Source: CAZSDW01 sp964605705 (GTDB lineage Bacteria > Fidelibacterota > UBA2242). From it: a stretch of DNA of 47,200 bases. Below are positions 8,336 through 16,163 of the stretch, in pieces (the stretch's first letter is position 1; each line of letters begins with the position of its first letter). A model generated the notes under the pieces. The model saw nothing but the letters and a program-made list of their open reading frames with translations. It did no database searches and had not been told where the DNA came from. The position numbers were made by a program, and so were the translations under genes. The stretch is taken from positions 1 to 47,200 of the forward strand of contig CAZSDW010000027.1 of the NCBI GenBank assembly GCA_964605705.1, given 5' to 3'.

Positions 8336-10276
8336 GTGAAATTAAAGACACTTGTTATAGGAATATTTATTGTTCTATCAGGCACAGGCTTACTGCCAGC
8401 GCAACAAACCTGGAAATCGGTGGATGTTCAAAAGCGTGAGATGGAGATGAAATATCGCCTGGCACAGCAATATGAACAACAGGGACAAATTGACAGGGCG
8501 TTGGTAATTTATCGGGAACTGGTTAATCAGGATCCGGGACAGGTGAACTATTATTTGCGCTACAGTTCTCATCTATTCAGGTTAAAACAATATGCAGAAC
8601 TTGAAAGGATTATTGAGCAGTTTTTAAAATACAATCCCGGGAATGATCAGGCAATTATCGATCAGGGGAAACTTTTTTTTAGCAGGGGGGACACGGCTCA
8701 GGCAATTCAACATTGGGAAAATAATTGGAAAGCGAAGAACTATTCGAATTCCTTTACTCTGACACTTTTTAACAGCCTGATATCGCTGCACCGATATGAC
8801 CTCGCTGAGAATATTATCCGGACAGCAAGAAAATATCACCACAAGGAAGATCTCTTTGCGATCGAACTGGCAAATTTTGCATGGCAACGGGGACAATATA
8901 TTCAAAGCGCCAGTGAGTACCTGCTGTACGGGAGGCAAAATTATCGTAATTACCCTTATATCAGTTCTCAGATTTTACGATTTCCAAACGACAGCAGCCT
9001 GTTTGCCGATATCGATTCAATGGTTTTGTTGGAATTGAAAACCCAGCGGGAGTCACGGGATTTGCATAAATTACGCTCGGATTGGCATTTTCGATTCGGC
9101 AGCTACCAGGAAGCGCTGAATGAAGTATTTATTATCGAGGAATTGGATAATTATAAAGGGAATGCGATTCTGGAATTTGCTCATGACCTGCTGGTTATTG
9201 GAAAATTCAGAATGACCGAGGAGATATATACAAAAATTATTGAAACTCCGCAATTCAGAGCGATTACTCCGAAAGCCCTGCTGGGATTAGCCGACGCGTT
9301 TGAGAAAGAGATGTTAGCGGGTGGTGAATTGTCCCCGTTTGATTATTTCTATCGGGATAATTTCTTTTTTATCCCGGACTATATTTTTGGTATCAATGCG
9401 GAAGATCATTTTATCCGTCAGGCATTTTCGATTTATGATTCGGTGATTGTGTCATTGCCAAAATCCACCTATACTGCGGAAGCCCTTTATCGTCTGGGTG
9501 AACTGCGATATCGGGTTTTGCAGGATATTGATGGCGCTGCAAAACTCTACAGCGATGCAATGGAAACCGGCGCTACAGCGAAAATCCGGGATCGCTGTAT
9601 CATCAGGCTGACAGATCTTATGATTGCTAGGGGCGAACTGAATCGGGCAATTGATTATGCAGAGAATTTCATGAATAAATCTGAGGGATCTGCCATTGAA
9701 AAGGAGCTGGCTGTCCGAAGATTATTAGCGCTTTTTTATTTGGGTGAAATCGATTCGGTTTTGGTGCAGGGAAAATCTTTAATGGGAATGCTTGGAATCA
9801 CCGATCCCTATTTTAACGATGTCGTGGAATTCAGTAATTTTATAGAAGCGTTTGCAGGAAGTAAATCCGGTGAGGATATTGCCGCTTTCAGGGATTTTAT
9901 TAAAGGGGAACTGCTCATTCGTCAAAATAAACTGTCCGAAGCGCGTGAAGTGTTGTCATTCCTGTTGAAAAATTACCCTGATCAGGAAATCGCAGCAGCT
10001 GCGAAATTCCGGCTGCTGCAGTTGGAACTATTTTTCAGGGAGAAAGAGCTGGCAGAGAGTACTCTTAATTCTATTCTTGATCATCAAAATCCACTGGCGG
10101 ATGATGCCCTTTTTATGATGGCAGAATTGGCTCAGATACGGGATAATGATCCGGAATATGCAGCGAAATGGTACGAAATTATTCTTGAACAGTATCCAGA
10201 CTCGTTTCTGACCGATGATATCCGAAAACGACTACGGGCAATCCGGAGTTCAACACTAAAACTACAGGAATTATAA
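8336..10276 (+). CDS. Exported TPR-repeat protein
   Basis: A 646-residue protein starting with GTG at 8336, three bases after the DUF4175 stop. This start is chosen because it gives a signal peptide directly (KLKTLVIGIFIVLSGTGLLPAQQ). The rest is almost entirely helical tetratricopeptide repeats: clear units are YRLAQQYEQQGQIDRALVIY (about residues 40-59), AIQHWENNWKAKNYSNSFTL, AEALYRLGELRYRVLQDIDG, and at the C-terminus SEAREVLSFLLKNYPDQEIA and YAAKWYEIILEQYPDSFLTD. TPR arrays are protein-protein scaffolds. The packing into the operon after DUF4159 and DUF4175 suggests it works with them in the periplasm (inference). No enzymatic motif is seen. The Tol-Pal-like C-terminal repeats could also suit a periplasmic assembly factor. 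Confidence 0.88.
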   Translation: MKLKTLVIGIFIVLSGTGLLPAQQTWKSVDVQKREMEMKYRLAQQYEQQGQIDRALVIYRELVNQDPGQVNYYLRYSSHLFRLKQYAELERIIEQFLKYNPGNDQAIIDQGKLFFSRGDTAQAIQHWENNWKAKNYSNSFTLTLFNSLISLHRYDLAENIIRTARKYHHKEDLFAIELANFAWQRGQYIQSASEYLLYGRQNYRNYPYISSQILRFPNDSSLFADIDSMVLLELKTQRESRDLHKLRSDWHFRFGSYQEALNEVFIIEELDNYKGNAILEFAHDLLVIGKFRMTEEIYTKIIETPQFRAITPKALLGLADAFEKEMLAGGELSPFDYFYRDNFFFIPDYIFGINAEDHFIRQAFSIYDSVIVSLPKSTYTAEALYRLGELRYRVLQDIDGAAKLYSDAMETGATAKIRDRCIIRLTDLMIARGELNRAIDYAENFMNKSEGSAIEKELAVRRLLALFYLGEIDSVLVQGKSLMGMLGITDPYFNDVVEFSNFIEAFAGSKSGEDIAAFRDFIKGELLIRQNKLSEAREVLSFLLKNYPDQEIAAAAKFRLLQLELFFREKELAESTLNSILDHQNPLADDALFMMAELAQIRDNDPEYAAKWYEIILEQYPDSFLTDDIRKRLRAIRSSTLKLQEL

Positions 10277-10295
10277 CCAGGAATTTACTCCTGTT

Positions 10296-11570
10296 ATGAA
10301 AAATCTTTTTAAATATTTTGTCTTATTGATTCTGTCAATTATTTTGTATGGCAACTTGTCATTTGCTCAAAAATTGCTGATTCCCATGGATCTGACCCAA
10401 ACCGATCACCTGAAATCTTACGGGATTGTATATTGGGTGCTAAAACAAGAGATTACGGTTGAGTGGTTATTAAATTATCGGGGCGGCTCTTTCATGATGG
10501 ATAGCCATTCAGGGATTATCAAAGAACTGCGCCTGAGGGGTGTTCATTTTGAGGAACTGAGTTCCGCTCAAAATCTCGATATTTATTCAGTCATTGATGA
10601 AAATAATATGGATGTTGTTTTGCTGGAAAAAGCCGCGAAAATCGCGGTTTATTCACCTCCGAACAAACAGCCCTGGGATGATGCGGTTACGCTTGCCCTG
10701 ACTTATGGAGAGATTGATTATGATATCGTCTGGGACGAGGAAGTACTGAATAATAAGTTGAACGATTACGATTGGCTGCACCTGCATCATGAGGATTTTA
10801 CCGGGCAATACGGGAAGTTTTATGCAAATTATCGAAACCAATCCTGGTACATTGAACAACAGCAGGAATACGAAGCCATGGCAACTCGGCTGGGTTTTAA
10901 AACTGTTTCGGAGGAGAAGAAAGCCGTTGCCCGGAAAATCAAGGGATTTATCGGACAGGGCGGCTTTCTGTTTGCAATGTGTTCGGCGACCGATGCCCTG
11001 GATATCGCTCTGGCGGCTGAAGGTGTCGATATTGCGGCGTCTGTCTTTGATGGTGATCCGGTTGATCCACATGCTCAGGAGCACCTGGATTTTACAAAGA
11101 CATTGGCATTTGAGAAATTTTCACTTTATACTGATCCAATGATTTATGAATATTCCGATATTGATTTTCCACCCAGTTTTCAGGCGATCAGTCCGGGTGC
11201 TGAGGCGGATTATTTTACATTGTTTGAATTTTCAGCCAAGTACGATCCCGTACCGACAATGCTTACCCAGAATCACGTAGGCGTTATCAAGGGATTTATG
11301 GGTCAGACAACCGGTTTTAAAAGGGATAAAATCAAGAAGTCTGTAGTAGTGATGGGAGAAGTCGAGAACGGTGAGCAGGTGAAATATATTCATGGAAATT
11401 TTGGACAGGGAACCTTCACCTTTTTAGGCGGACACGATCCGGAGGATTACCGTCATTATGTTGGTGATCCGCCGACTAAACTTGAATTACATAAAAATTC
11501 GCCGGGTTACCGATTAATATTAAATAATGTCTTATTTCCATCGGCGCGAAAGAAAGAACGTAAAACATAG
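10296..11570 (+). CDS. Exported amidotransferase-fold-like protein of unknown activity
   Basis: A 424-residue protein with a signal peptide (MKNLFKYFVLLILSIILYGN, cleavage near LSFAQ), 19 bases after the TPR gene. The mature part begins KLLIPMDLTQTDHLKSYGIVYW. A GGFLFAMCSATDALDIALA segment places Cys229 after a Gly-rich strand, in the position of a nucleophile elbow of class I amidotransferase-like folds. An HLHHEDF motif lies at about residue 163 and GTFTFLGGHDPEDYRHY near the C-terminus. I recall homologues in FCB genomes being labelled 'asparagine synthetase B', which I cannot verify. I see no AsnB signature: no N-terminal Cys nucleophile and no SGGxDS ATP pyrophosphatase motif. So the function is open. 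It probably shares the pathway of the preceding three genes. Confidence 0.82.
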   Translation: MKNLFKYFVLLILSIILYGNLSFAQKLLIPMDLTQTDHLKSYGIVYWVLKQEITVEWLLNYRGGSFMMDSHSGIIKELRLRGVHFEELSSAQNLDIYSVIDENNMDVVLLEKAAKIAVYSPPNKQPWDDAVTLALTYGEIDYDIVWDEEVLNNKLNDYDWLHLHHEDFTGQYGKFYANYRNQSWYIEQQQEYEAMATRLGFKTVSEEKKAVARKIKGFIGQGGFLFAMCSATDALDIALAAEGVDIAASVFDGDPVDPHAQEHLDFTKTLAFEKFSLYTDPMIYEYSDIDFPPSFQAISPGAEADYFTLFEFSAKYDPVPTMLTQNHVGVIKGFMGQTTGFKRDKIKKSVVVMGEVENGEQVKYIHGNFGQGTFTFLGGHDPEDYRHYVGDPPTKLELHKNSPGYRLILNNVLFPSARKKERKT

Positions 11571-11706
11571 ATTTTACTGTTTTAATTATTTATACCTGTT
11601 AGAAAGATTATGGAAAAATAATTAAGAATTTTATGATAAAATGTTATATATTCCCCTAGGTGAAATAAAAAAGAAACAATCATTAACATTAACGGAGGGT
11701 TGTGGG

Positions 11707-11901
11707 ATGAAAAAGTTTTTGATGGTTTTCGTAGTACTGGGCTTGCTTGTTTTTGGAGTAAATTGTCAGAAGACAGCCAAAGAGGCGAAAGTGGAAACGA
11801 AGGTTGAGGAACAAGTTCCAGCAGAGCAACTGGAAGTCGCCCCAGCTGATACAATGGAATTAATGGAAGCTGCTCCTGCTGATACGGTTCCGGTTCAGTA
11901 A
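11707..11901 (+). CDS. Small exported or lipoprotein peptide with Ala/Pro/Glu-rich tail
   Basis: An upstream ATG (11641) is in frame, but ACGGAGGG sits just before ATG 11707 and decides the start. The product is 64 residues: a hydrophobic leader (MKKFLMVFVVLGLLVFGVNC) followed by QKTAKEAKVETKVEEQ and a low-complexity tail with two APADT units. The Cys20 after the leader suggests a lipoprotein, though Asn at -1 is not the usual lipobox residue. It stands alone between the DUF operon and yjbQ. Small acidic lipoproteins of this kind are common in the envelope; no specific role can be given. Confidence 0.7.
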   Translation: MKKFLMVFVVLGLLVFGVNCQKTAKEAKVETKVEEQVPAEQLEVAPADTMELMEAAPADTVPVQ

Positions 11902-11975
11902 TAAAGGTAACTGGAAAATTCCGGTAAAATATCCGACTTACCTGTTCAACAAAAAAAATGTAAGAGAATCGGAAG

Positions 11976-12004
11976 TGTAAAAATGTGGCACTCCATTTTT
12001 TACA
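11976..12004 (+). other. AT-rich inverted repeat upstream of yjbQ
   Basis: TGTAAAAATG and CATTTTTTACA pair with one bulge around an 8-base loop. It could end transcription from the small lipoprotein gene or be part of the yjbQ leader. The stem is weak and no clean T-run follows. Confidence 0.3.
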
Positions 12005-12037
12005 TTGTTAAATAATGTGAGTATTTCCAGAGGAAGA

Positions 12038-12427
12038 ATGGAAGAAATATCTGTAAGAACCAGTTCGCGAATAGAAATGGTCGATATTACTTCGCAGATT
12101 AGAAGCGCCGTCAGTAAAAGTGGTACACAAGAGGGGATTTGTACGGTTTACTGTCCCCATACAACTGCAGGCATTACTATCAACGAGAATGCTGATCCGG
12201 ATGTTGTTTTTGATATTCAAAAAAAATTGCAGAATTTGATTCCGGCGCATGAAAATTATCGGCATATGGAAGGGAATTCCGATGCCCATATTAAATCTTC
12301 TTTGATTGGAAACAGTATCCAGATAATTATTTCGGGTGGTTCTCCGCGGCTGGGCACCTGGCAGGGGATTTACTTTTGTGAGTTTGATGGTCCACGGACG
12401 CGGCGGGTCTGGATCCAGATTAAATAA
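12038..12427 (+). CDS. YjbQ/UPF0047 family protein
   Basis: The frame can be read from TTG 12005, but ATG 12038, preceded by AGAGGAAGA, is the best start (129 residues, near the family's usual ~135-140). Family features are clear: CTVYCPHTTAGITINENAD with conserved His, a central YRHMEGNSDAHIKSSLIG with the conserved GN(S/A)xAHxK pattern, and a C-terminal GTWQGIYFCEFDGPRTRRVW. E. coli YjbQ has weak thiamine-phosphate synthase activity; the physiological role of the family is unsettled. It is monocistronic by context and converges with the small membrane gene on the other strand. Confidence 0.92.
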   Translation: MEEISVRTSSRIEMVDITSQIRSAVSKSGTQEGICTVYCPHTTAGITINENADPDVVFDIQKKLQNLIPAHENYRHMEGNSDAHIKSSLIGNSIQIIISGGSPRLGTWQGIYFCEFDGPRTRRVWIQIK

Positions 12428-12459
12428 AAAACGAGCAGATAATGGAAATTATCTGCCCG
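12425..12459 (-). terminator. Rho-independent terminator of the 58-residue membrane gene
   Basis: Read on the minus strand, a stem GCAGATAAT/ATTATCTGC (12435-12456) with a 4-base loop, extended by two more pairs after a mismatch, is followed by TTTTTT (12431-12426). It overlaps the stop codon of yjbQ on the other strand. Confidence 0.75.
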
Positions 12460-12482
12460 TCGAAATCCGTAGAGAAGCGCCG

Positions 12483-12659
12483 CTATTTGTTCAGATTATC
12501 AAAAATTCCAAGAGCGATAGCCAGCAGTAAAAGCGTCTGAGCTAATCCATTCCATGCGGCGGCTGAAATGATAATAGCACCTCCTGCTAATTGTGTAATG
12601 ATGCCAAGTAGCAGAGCAACAACACCTGCTAATAATGCAACAAGAACCCATGTTTTCAT
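12483..12659 (-). CDS. Small two-helix membrane protein (58 residues)
   Basis: A short gene supported by context. AAAGGAGGGG stands just before ATG 12659, the frame runs to TAG 12483-12485, and a strong terminator follows. The product starts MKTWVLVALLAGVVALLLGI and continues with ITQLAGGAIIISAAAWNGLA and then QTLLLLAIALGIFDNLNK. Two hydrophobic segments (about residues 4-22 and 40-52, or one long span 25-52) suggest a small inner-membrane protein. I do not recognise a family. The symporter gene on the same strand lies upstream at 12755-13987 and could co-transcribe it, since 95 bases separate them. Confidence 0.7.
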   Translation of the reverse strand: MKTWVLVALLAGVVALLLGIITQLAGGAIIISAAAWNGLAQTLLLLAIALGIFDNLNK

Positions 12660-12754
12660 GACCCCTCCTTTTATGTTTGATTATCCATGGACGTTAACAT
12701 TTTAATGGAAAATATGAATAATGTCAATTAATAATATGTCGAATCGTTGGAAAG

Positions 12755-13987
12755 TTACCCCTTTTTTAATTCATTTTCTGATTTAGCAATAATTAATGTC
12801 CCACAACTGTCGCTCCAGACATTCGTCGAGGTTCTGATCATATCCAGGATTCGATCGACAGCCAGGATCAGCCCGATACCTTCCAGCGGGAGCCCGACAG
12901 CTTTTAAAACGATGGTCATCATGACCAGTCCCGCCATTGGAATTCCGGCAGCGCCAATCGATGCCAGTAGCGCCGTTATTACGACAGTAAACTGGGCAGT
13001 GAAACTCAATTCAATCCCGTAAATCTGGGCAATGAACATCGCCGCTACGCATTCGTAAAGCGCGGTGCCGTCCATGTTTACGGTTGCACCGAGCGGGAGG
13101 ACAAAACTGGATATTTTGTTGGAAATGCCGGCATTTTTTTCAGCACAATCCAATGTGAGGGGCAGTGTGGCAGAACTGGAAGATGTCGTGAAGGCGGTTA
13201 ACAGCGCCGCGCTCATATTTTTTAGATGCCTGAAGGGATTTTCATGGGAAAGCAGAATTACCATGAGTGGCAGATTGACTGAATAATGCCACAGTAAGCC
13301 AATCAGTACGGTGATAAAATAAAGCCCTAAAGACCGAAACACCTCAAGCCCGGTCGTTGCGGTAATCTTAGCAACCAGACCGAATACCCCAATCGGGGCA
13401 AACAGGATAATGAAGTGCGTGATTTTCATCATTACTTCGAAACCGGCACTGAAAATATCTGTGAGCAATCTTCGGTAATTATCCGATAATTGTGAAATAA
13501 AGATTCCCAGAATGATACAGAAAAAGATCACAGGCAGAATTTCACTGTTTGCCATCGATGCCAGTGGATTGACGGGAATGATGCGATATAACAAATCACT
13601 GAGACTGCCAGCCGTCAGATCACTGGTATCTACAGTAGTCGATAAGTACAGGTCACTGCCGACACCCGGTCGGATTGTATTGACAAGCAGAAGACCGGTC
13701 AGAATGGCGATGAGACTGGACGTGATATAGTATGCTATCGTCTTTAATCCAAGCCGACCGAGATTTTTTGAATTACCGATGCCAAGCACCCCTGATGTAA
13801 TCGAGGTAAAGATCAAGGGCACAATGATCATTTTTAGTAACCTGAGAAATAAATCACCAAGGATTGTGACAGCAGGGACAATTGTTTCTCCGAATAACAC
13901 ACCGGAAAAAATACCCAGAAAGATTCCAATAAAAATCCATATGGTCAGGGGTGTTTTATGAATAAAAACTGTCAACGAATTAAGCAT
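12755..13987 (-). CDS. Dicarboxylate/amino acid:cation symporter (GltP/DAACS family)
   Basis: A 410-residue secondary transporter that takes up acidic amino acids or C4-dicarboxylates with Na+ or H+. Family landmarks are all visible: eight hydrophobic segments, hairpin 1 serine-rich SSSSATLP (269-276), NMDGTALYE in TM7 (304-312), hairpin 2 SIGAAGIPMAG (343-353), and TM8 ligands D378, D382, R385 and N389 in AVDRILDMIRTSTNV. The Arg in TM8 is the one that reads the acidic side chain in glutamate/aspartate members, so glutamate, aspartate or a dicarboxylate is the likely substrate. CAGGGAGAG precedes the ATG. It is not in an obvious pathway operon. Confidence 0.95.
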   Translation of the reverse strand: MLNSLTVFIHKTPLTIWIFIGIFLGIFSGVLFGETIVPAVTILGDLFLRLLKMIIVPLIFTSITSGVLGIGNSKNLGRLGLKTIAYYITSSLIAILTGLLLVNTIRPGVGSDLYLSTTVDTSDLTAGSLSDLLYRIIPVNPLASMANSEILPVIFFCIILGIFISQLSDNYRRLLTDIFSAGFEVMMKITHFIILFAPIGVFGLVAKITATTGLEVFRSLGLYFITVLIGLLWHYSVNLPLMVILLSHENPFRHLKNMSAALLTAFTTSSSSATLPLTLDCAEKNAGISNKISSFVLPLGATVNMDGTALYECVAAMFIAQIYGIELSFTAQFTVVITALLASIGAAGIPMAGLVMMTIVLKAVGLPLEGIGLILAVDRILDMIRTSTNVWSDSCGTLIIAKSENELKKG

Positions 13988-14150
13988 ATTTCTCTCCCTG
14001 GATTGAATTGCATATGAAAATTATCAATTGCTGGATGAATGTCAAATGAAATCCCGGAAGCTAATCGGATATTTTTATTGTAATTCTCTTAAAAAAAAAA
14101 CATATTCAAACCAGCTGTTAAGATTAAATGAAGCTAAATACAGGATAATA

Positions 14151-14294
14151 TTGAAACCCAGGAAGACCGCAAAAATCAATCTGTTTCTGCTTTTTGTCAT
14201 TCTCTGCATTCTCTATTACCTGCATTTTCGCCGGGTACAACAGAGAATGTTTATCCGGGATGAGATCGAAGCAGTTGATACACTAAGTCGTTGA
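14151..14294 (+). CDS. Possible small single-pass membrane peptide
   Basis: An open frame (in frame from ATG 14028) has a credible shorter version from TTG 14151 with AGGATA just before it: about 47 residues with a basic start (KPRKTAKI), one hydrophobic helix (NLFLLFVILCILYYLHF) and a charged tail (RRVQQRMFIRDEIEAVDTLS). The positive-inside arrangement is sensible and it ends 43 bases before the peptidase gene. No family is recognised and it may be chance. Confidence 0.3.
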   Translation: MKPRKTAKINLFLLFVILCILYYLHFRRVQQRMFIRDEIEAVDTLSR

Positions 14295-14337
14295 AAAATG
14301 ATTGTATTTTAAAGAAGTTGTTTTAGAGAGGAATTAC

Positions 14338-15516
14338 ATGGATTTGAATCGAATTCAGCAGGCAATCCAGGAAAAAGGTATAGATGGGTGGCTGTTCTAT
14401 GATTTTCATCATCTGGACGCCATGGCTTACCGGATATTGGGATTGGATCCCTCAAAATTCACAACACGCCGCTGGTTTTATCTGATCCCGGCAAAGGGAA
14501 CTCCGGTCAGGCTTGTGTCAGCGGTTGAAGCCGGTAAACTGGATTCTCTGCCAGGTGCTAAAATTGTATATCGGGCTTGGGAGGAGCTGCACGAAGGTAT
14601 CAAAAAGATTCTGAAGAATACTCCGAAAATTGCCATGCAATATTCTCCCAATAATAACATTCCCTATGTTTCCGTAGTTGATGGTGGTACGATTGAGCTG
14701 ATTCGATCATTTGGCGCCGAGATCGTATCTTCGGCGGATCTTGTTCAGACTTTTGAAGCGATCATTGATGAGACTGGCTATCGGGCGCATCTGGAAGCTG
14801 GTGAGAAAGTCCAGCGCATCAAAGATGAGGCTTTTGAATTGATAAAAAATAAAATCCATTCAAACCAAGTGGTAACGGAATATGAAGTGCAGCAATTTAT
14901 CGTCAGTCGTTTTAATGAGGAAGGACTGACCGATGATGGGGATCATCCGATAGTCGGTGTCAACGATCACCCGGCTGATCCACATTTTGAGCCGACCCCG
15001 GAGAACACATATCCAATCAAAACCGGTGATACCCTCCTGATTGATCTATGGGCTAAGAAAAACGCCGCCGCCGGTATCTATTATGATATCACCTGGTGCG
15101 GATATATCGGTGATAATCCGCCGGCAAAATATGTGGAAATATTTAATACAGTCCGGGATGCCCGCAATGCTGCCCGTGATTTTATCCGGGCAAAATTTCA
15201 CTACAACGAGCCTTGCTATGGTTATGAGGTCGATGATGTCTGTCGGAAAGTGGTCGTCGATGCCGGATATGGTAAATATTTTGTCCACCGAACCGGGCAT
15301 TCCATTGGTTGCGAGGTTCACGGAAACGGGGTAAATATTGATAATCTCGAAACCAAAGATGAACGCCAGTTGGTTCCCGGTATCTGCTTTTCGATTGAAC
15401 CTGGTATCTATCTTCCAGGTGAGATGGCAGTCCGTTCGGAAATCAATGTTTTTATTACCATGGATCGAGAAGTTGTCGTCGCCGGAGCCGAGCAGGAGGA
15501 ATTGATCCTTCTGTAA
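14338..15516 (+). CDS. M24 family metallopeptidase (Xaa-Pro aminopeptidase-like)
   Basis: AGAGAGGAATTAC places the start at ATG 14338 (392 residues). The N-terminal ~150 residues form a creatinase-like domain (GWLFYDFHHLDAMAYRIL). The C-terminal 'pita-bread' domain keeps all five metal ligands: D236 (LLIDLWAK), D250 (YYDITW), H321 (RTGHSIGCEVHG), E354 (FSIEPGIYLP) and E368 (RSEINVFI). Such enzymes remove N-terminal residues before proline or act on related substrates in the cytoplasm; no signal peptide is seen. The LIDLWAKK sequence differs from the common DxG form, which suggests a distinct subfamily whose substrate cannot be fixed here. Confidence 0.92.
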   Translation: MDLNRIQQAIQEKGIDGWLFYDFHHLDAMAYRILGLDPSKFTTRRWFYLIPAKGTPVRLVSAVEAGKLDSLPGAKIVYRAWEELHEGIKKILKNTPKIAMQYSPNNNIPYVSVVDGGTIELIRSFGAEIVSSADLVQTFEAIIDETGYRAHLEAGEKVQRIKDEAFELIKNKIHSNQVVTEYEVQQFIVSRFNEEGLTDDGDHPIVGVNDHPADPHFEPTPENTYPIKTGDTLLIDLWAKKNAAAGIYYDITWCGYIGDNPPAKYVEIFNTVRDARNAARDFIRAKFHYNEPCYGYEVDDVCRKVVVDAGYGKYFVHRTGHSIGCEVHGNGVNIDNLETKDERQLVPGICFSIEPGIYLPGEMAVRSEINVFITMDREVVVAGAEQEELILL

Positions 15517-15584
15517 TTTTTTAATCTCATGACTTTGATGCAAATTCAATCAACTTTATAAATTATCTGATAGGAGAAATAAAA

Positions 15585-16118
15585 ATGAATTCGAAAATTA
15601 AATTAACACTCGTTTTGCTTTCCACAATTTTTATGGTGTTTTCCTGCAGCATGAAATATTCCTACCTGCCACCTCCTGATGCCGAACTCAGTACCGGGCA
15701 TCTGGTCGTTTTTTTCAATGAGTTATATTCGACCGAGCACCCGGAGCCCGGATCAGCCAAAGCCGCGACTCTGACAATCATCATAACTCAGTCAGGGAAG
15801 AATATCATCACTCACCAAATTGAGGCAGGGGAGTGGGGACTCTATCCGGTTCCAGAAGGAGTCTTTACGGTCAATTATGAAATTGAATTTCTGGATCAGT
15901 CAATTCCCTTGAACCGCTCCTACACCTCAAATATTGAAACGATCAATGCAATTAATATTGATTTCTGGCGGATAGAGCCCATCAAGTTAGATTCCGATGT
16001 CCAAACTAAAAAAGCCGTGTTCACCGGTAAAACAGTCAATTATGTCCTGGATGCCAAACGTCAAAACAAGGCTTTGGATTTTGCGACTCTTCAGAAGATG
16101 CAGAATACTCAGAAATGA
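15585..16118 (+). CDS. Lipoprotein of unknown function
   Basis: A 177-residue protein preceded by ATAGGAGAAA. A signal peptide with lipobox-like VFSC (cleavage before Cys21) is followed by SMKYSYLPPPDAELSTGHLVVFFN. The body is beta-rich (TLTIIITQSGKNIITHQI, GLYPVPEGVFTVNYEIEF), suggesting a small Ig-like or beta-sandwich domain anchored in a membrane. Residues from ~140 turn polar and helical. No family is recognised. It lies 68 bases after the M24 peptidase and converges with dusB. Confidence 0.8.
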   Translation: MNSKIKLTLVLLSTIFMVFSCSMKYSYLPPPDAELSTGHLVVFFNELYSTEHPEPGSAKAATLTIIITQSGKNIITHQIEAGEWGLYPVPEGVFTVNYEIEFLDQSIPLNRSYTSNIETINAINIDFWRIEPIKLDSDVQTKKAVFTGKTVNYVLDAKRQNKALDFATLQKMQNTQK

Positions 16119-16163
16119 AATATAGGAATCGTTCTATCCTGATATAATTTGATCCGTAAATAA

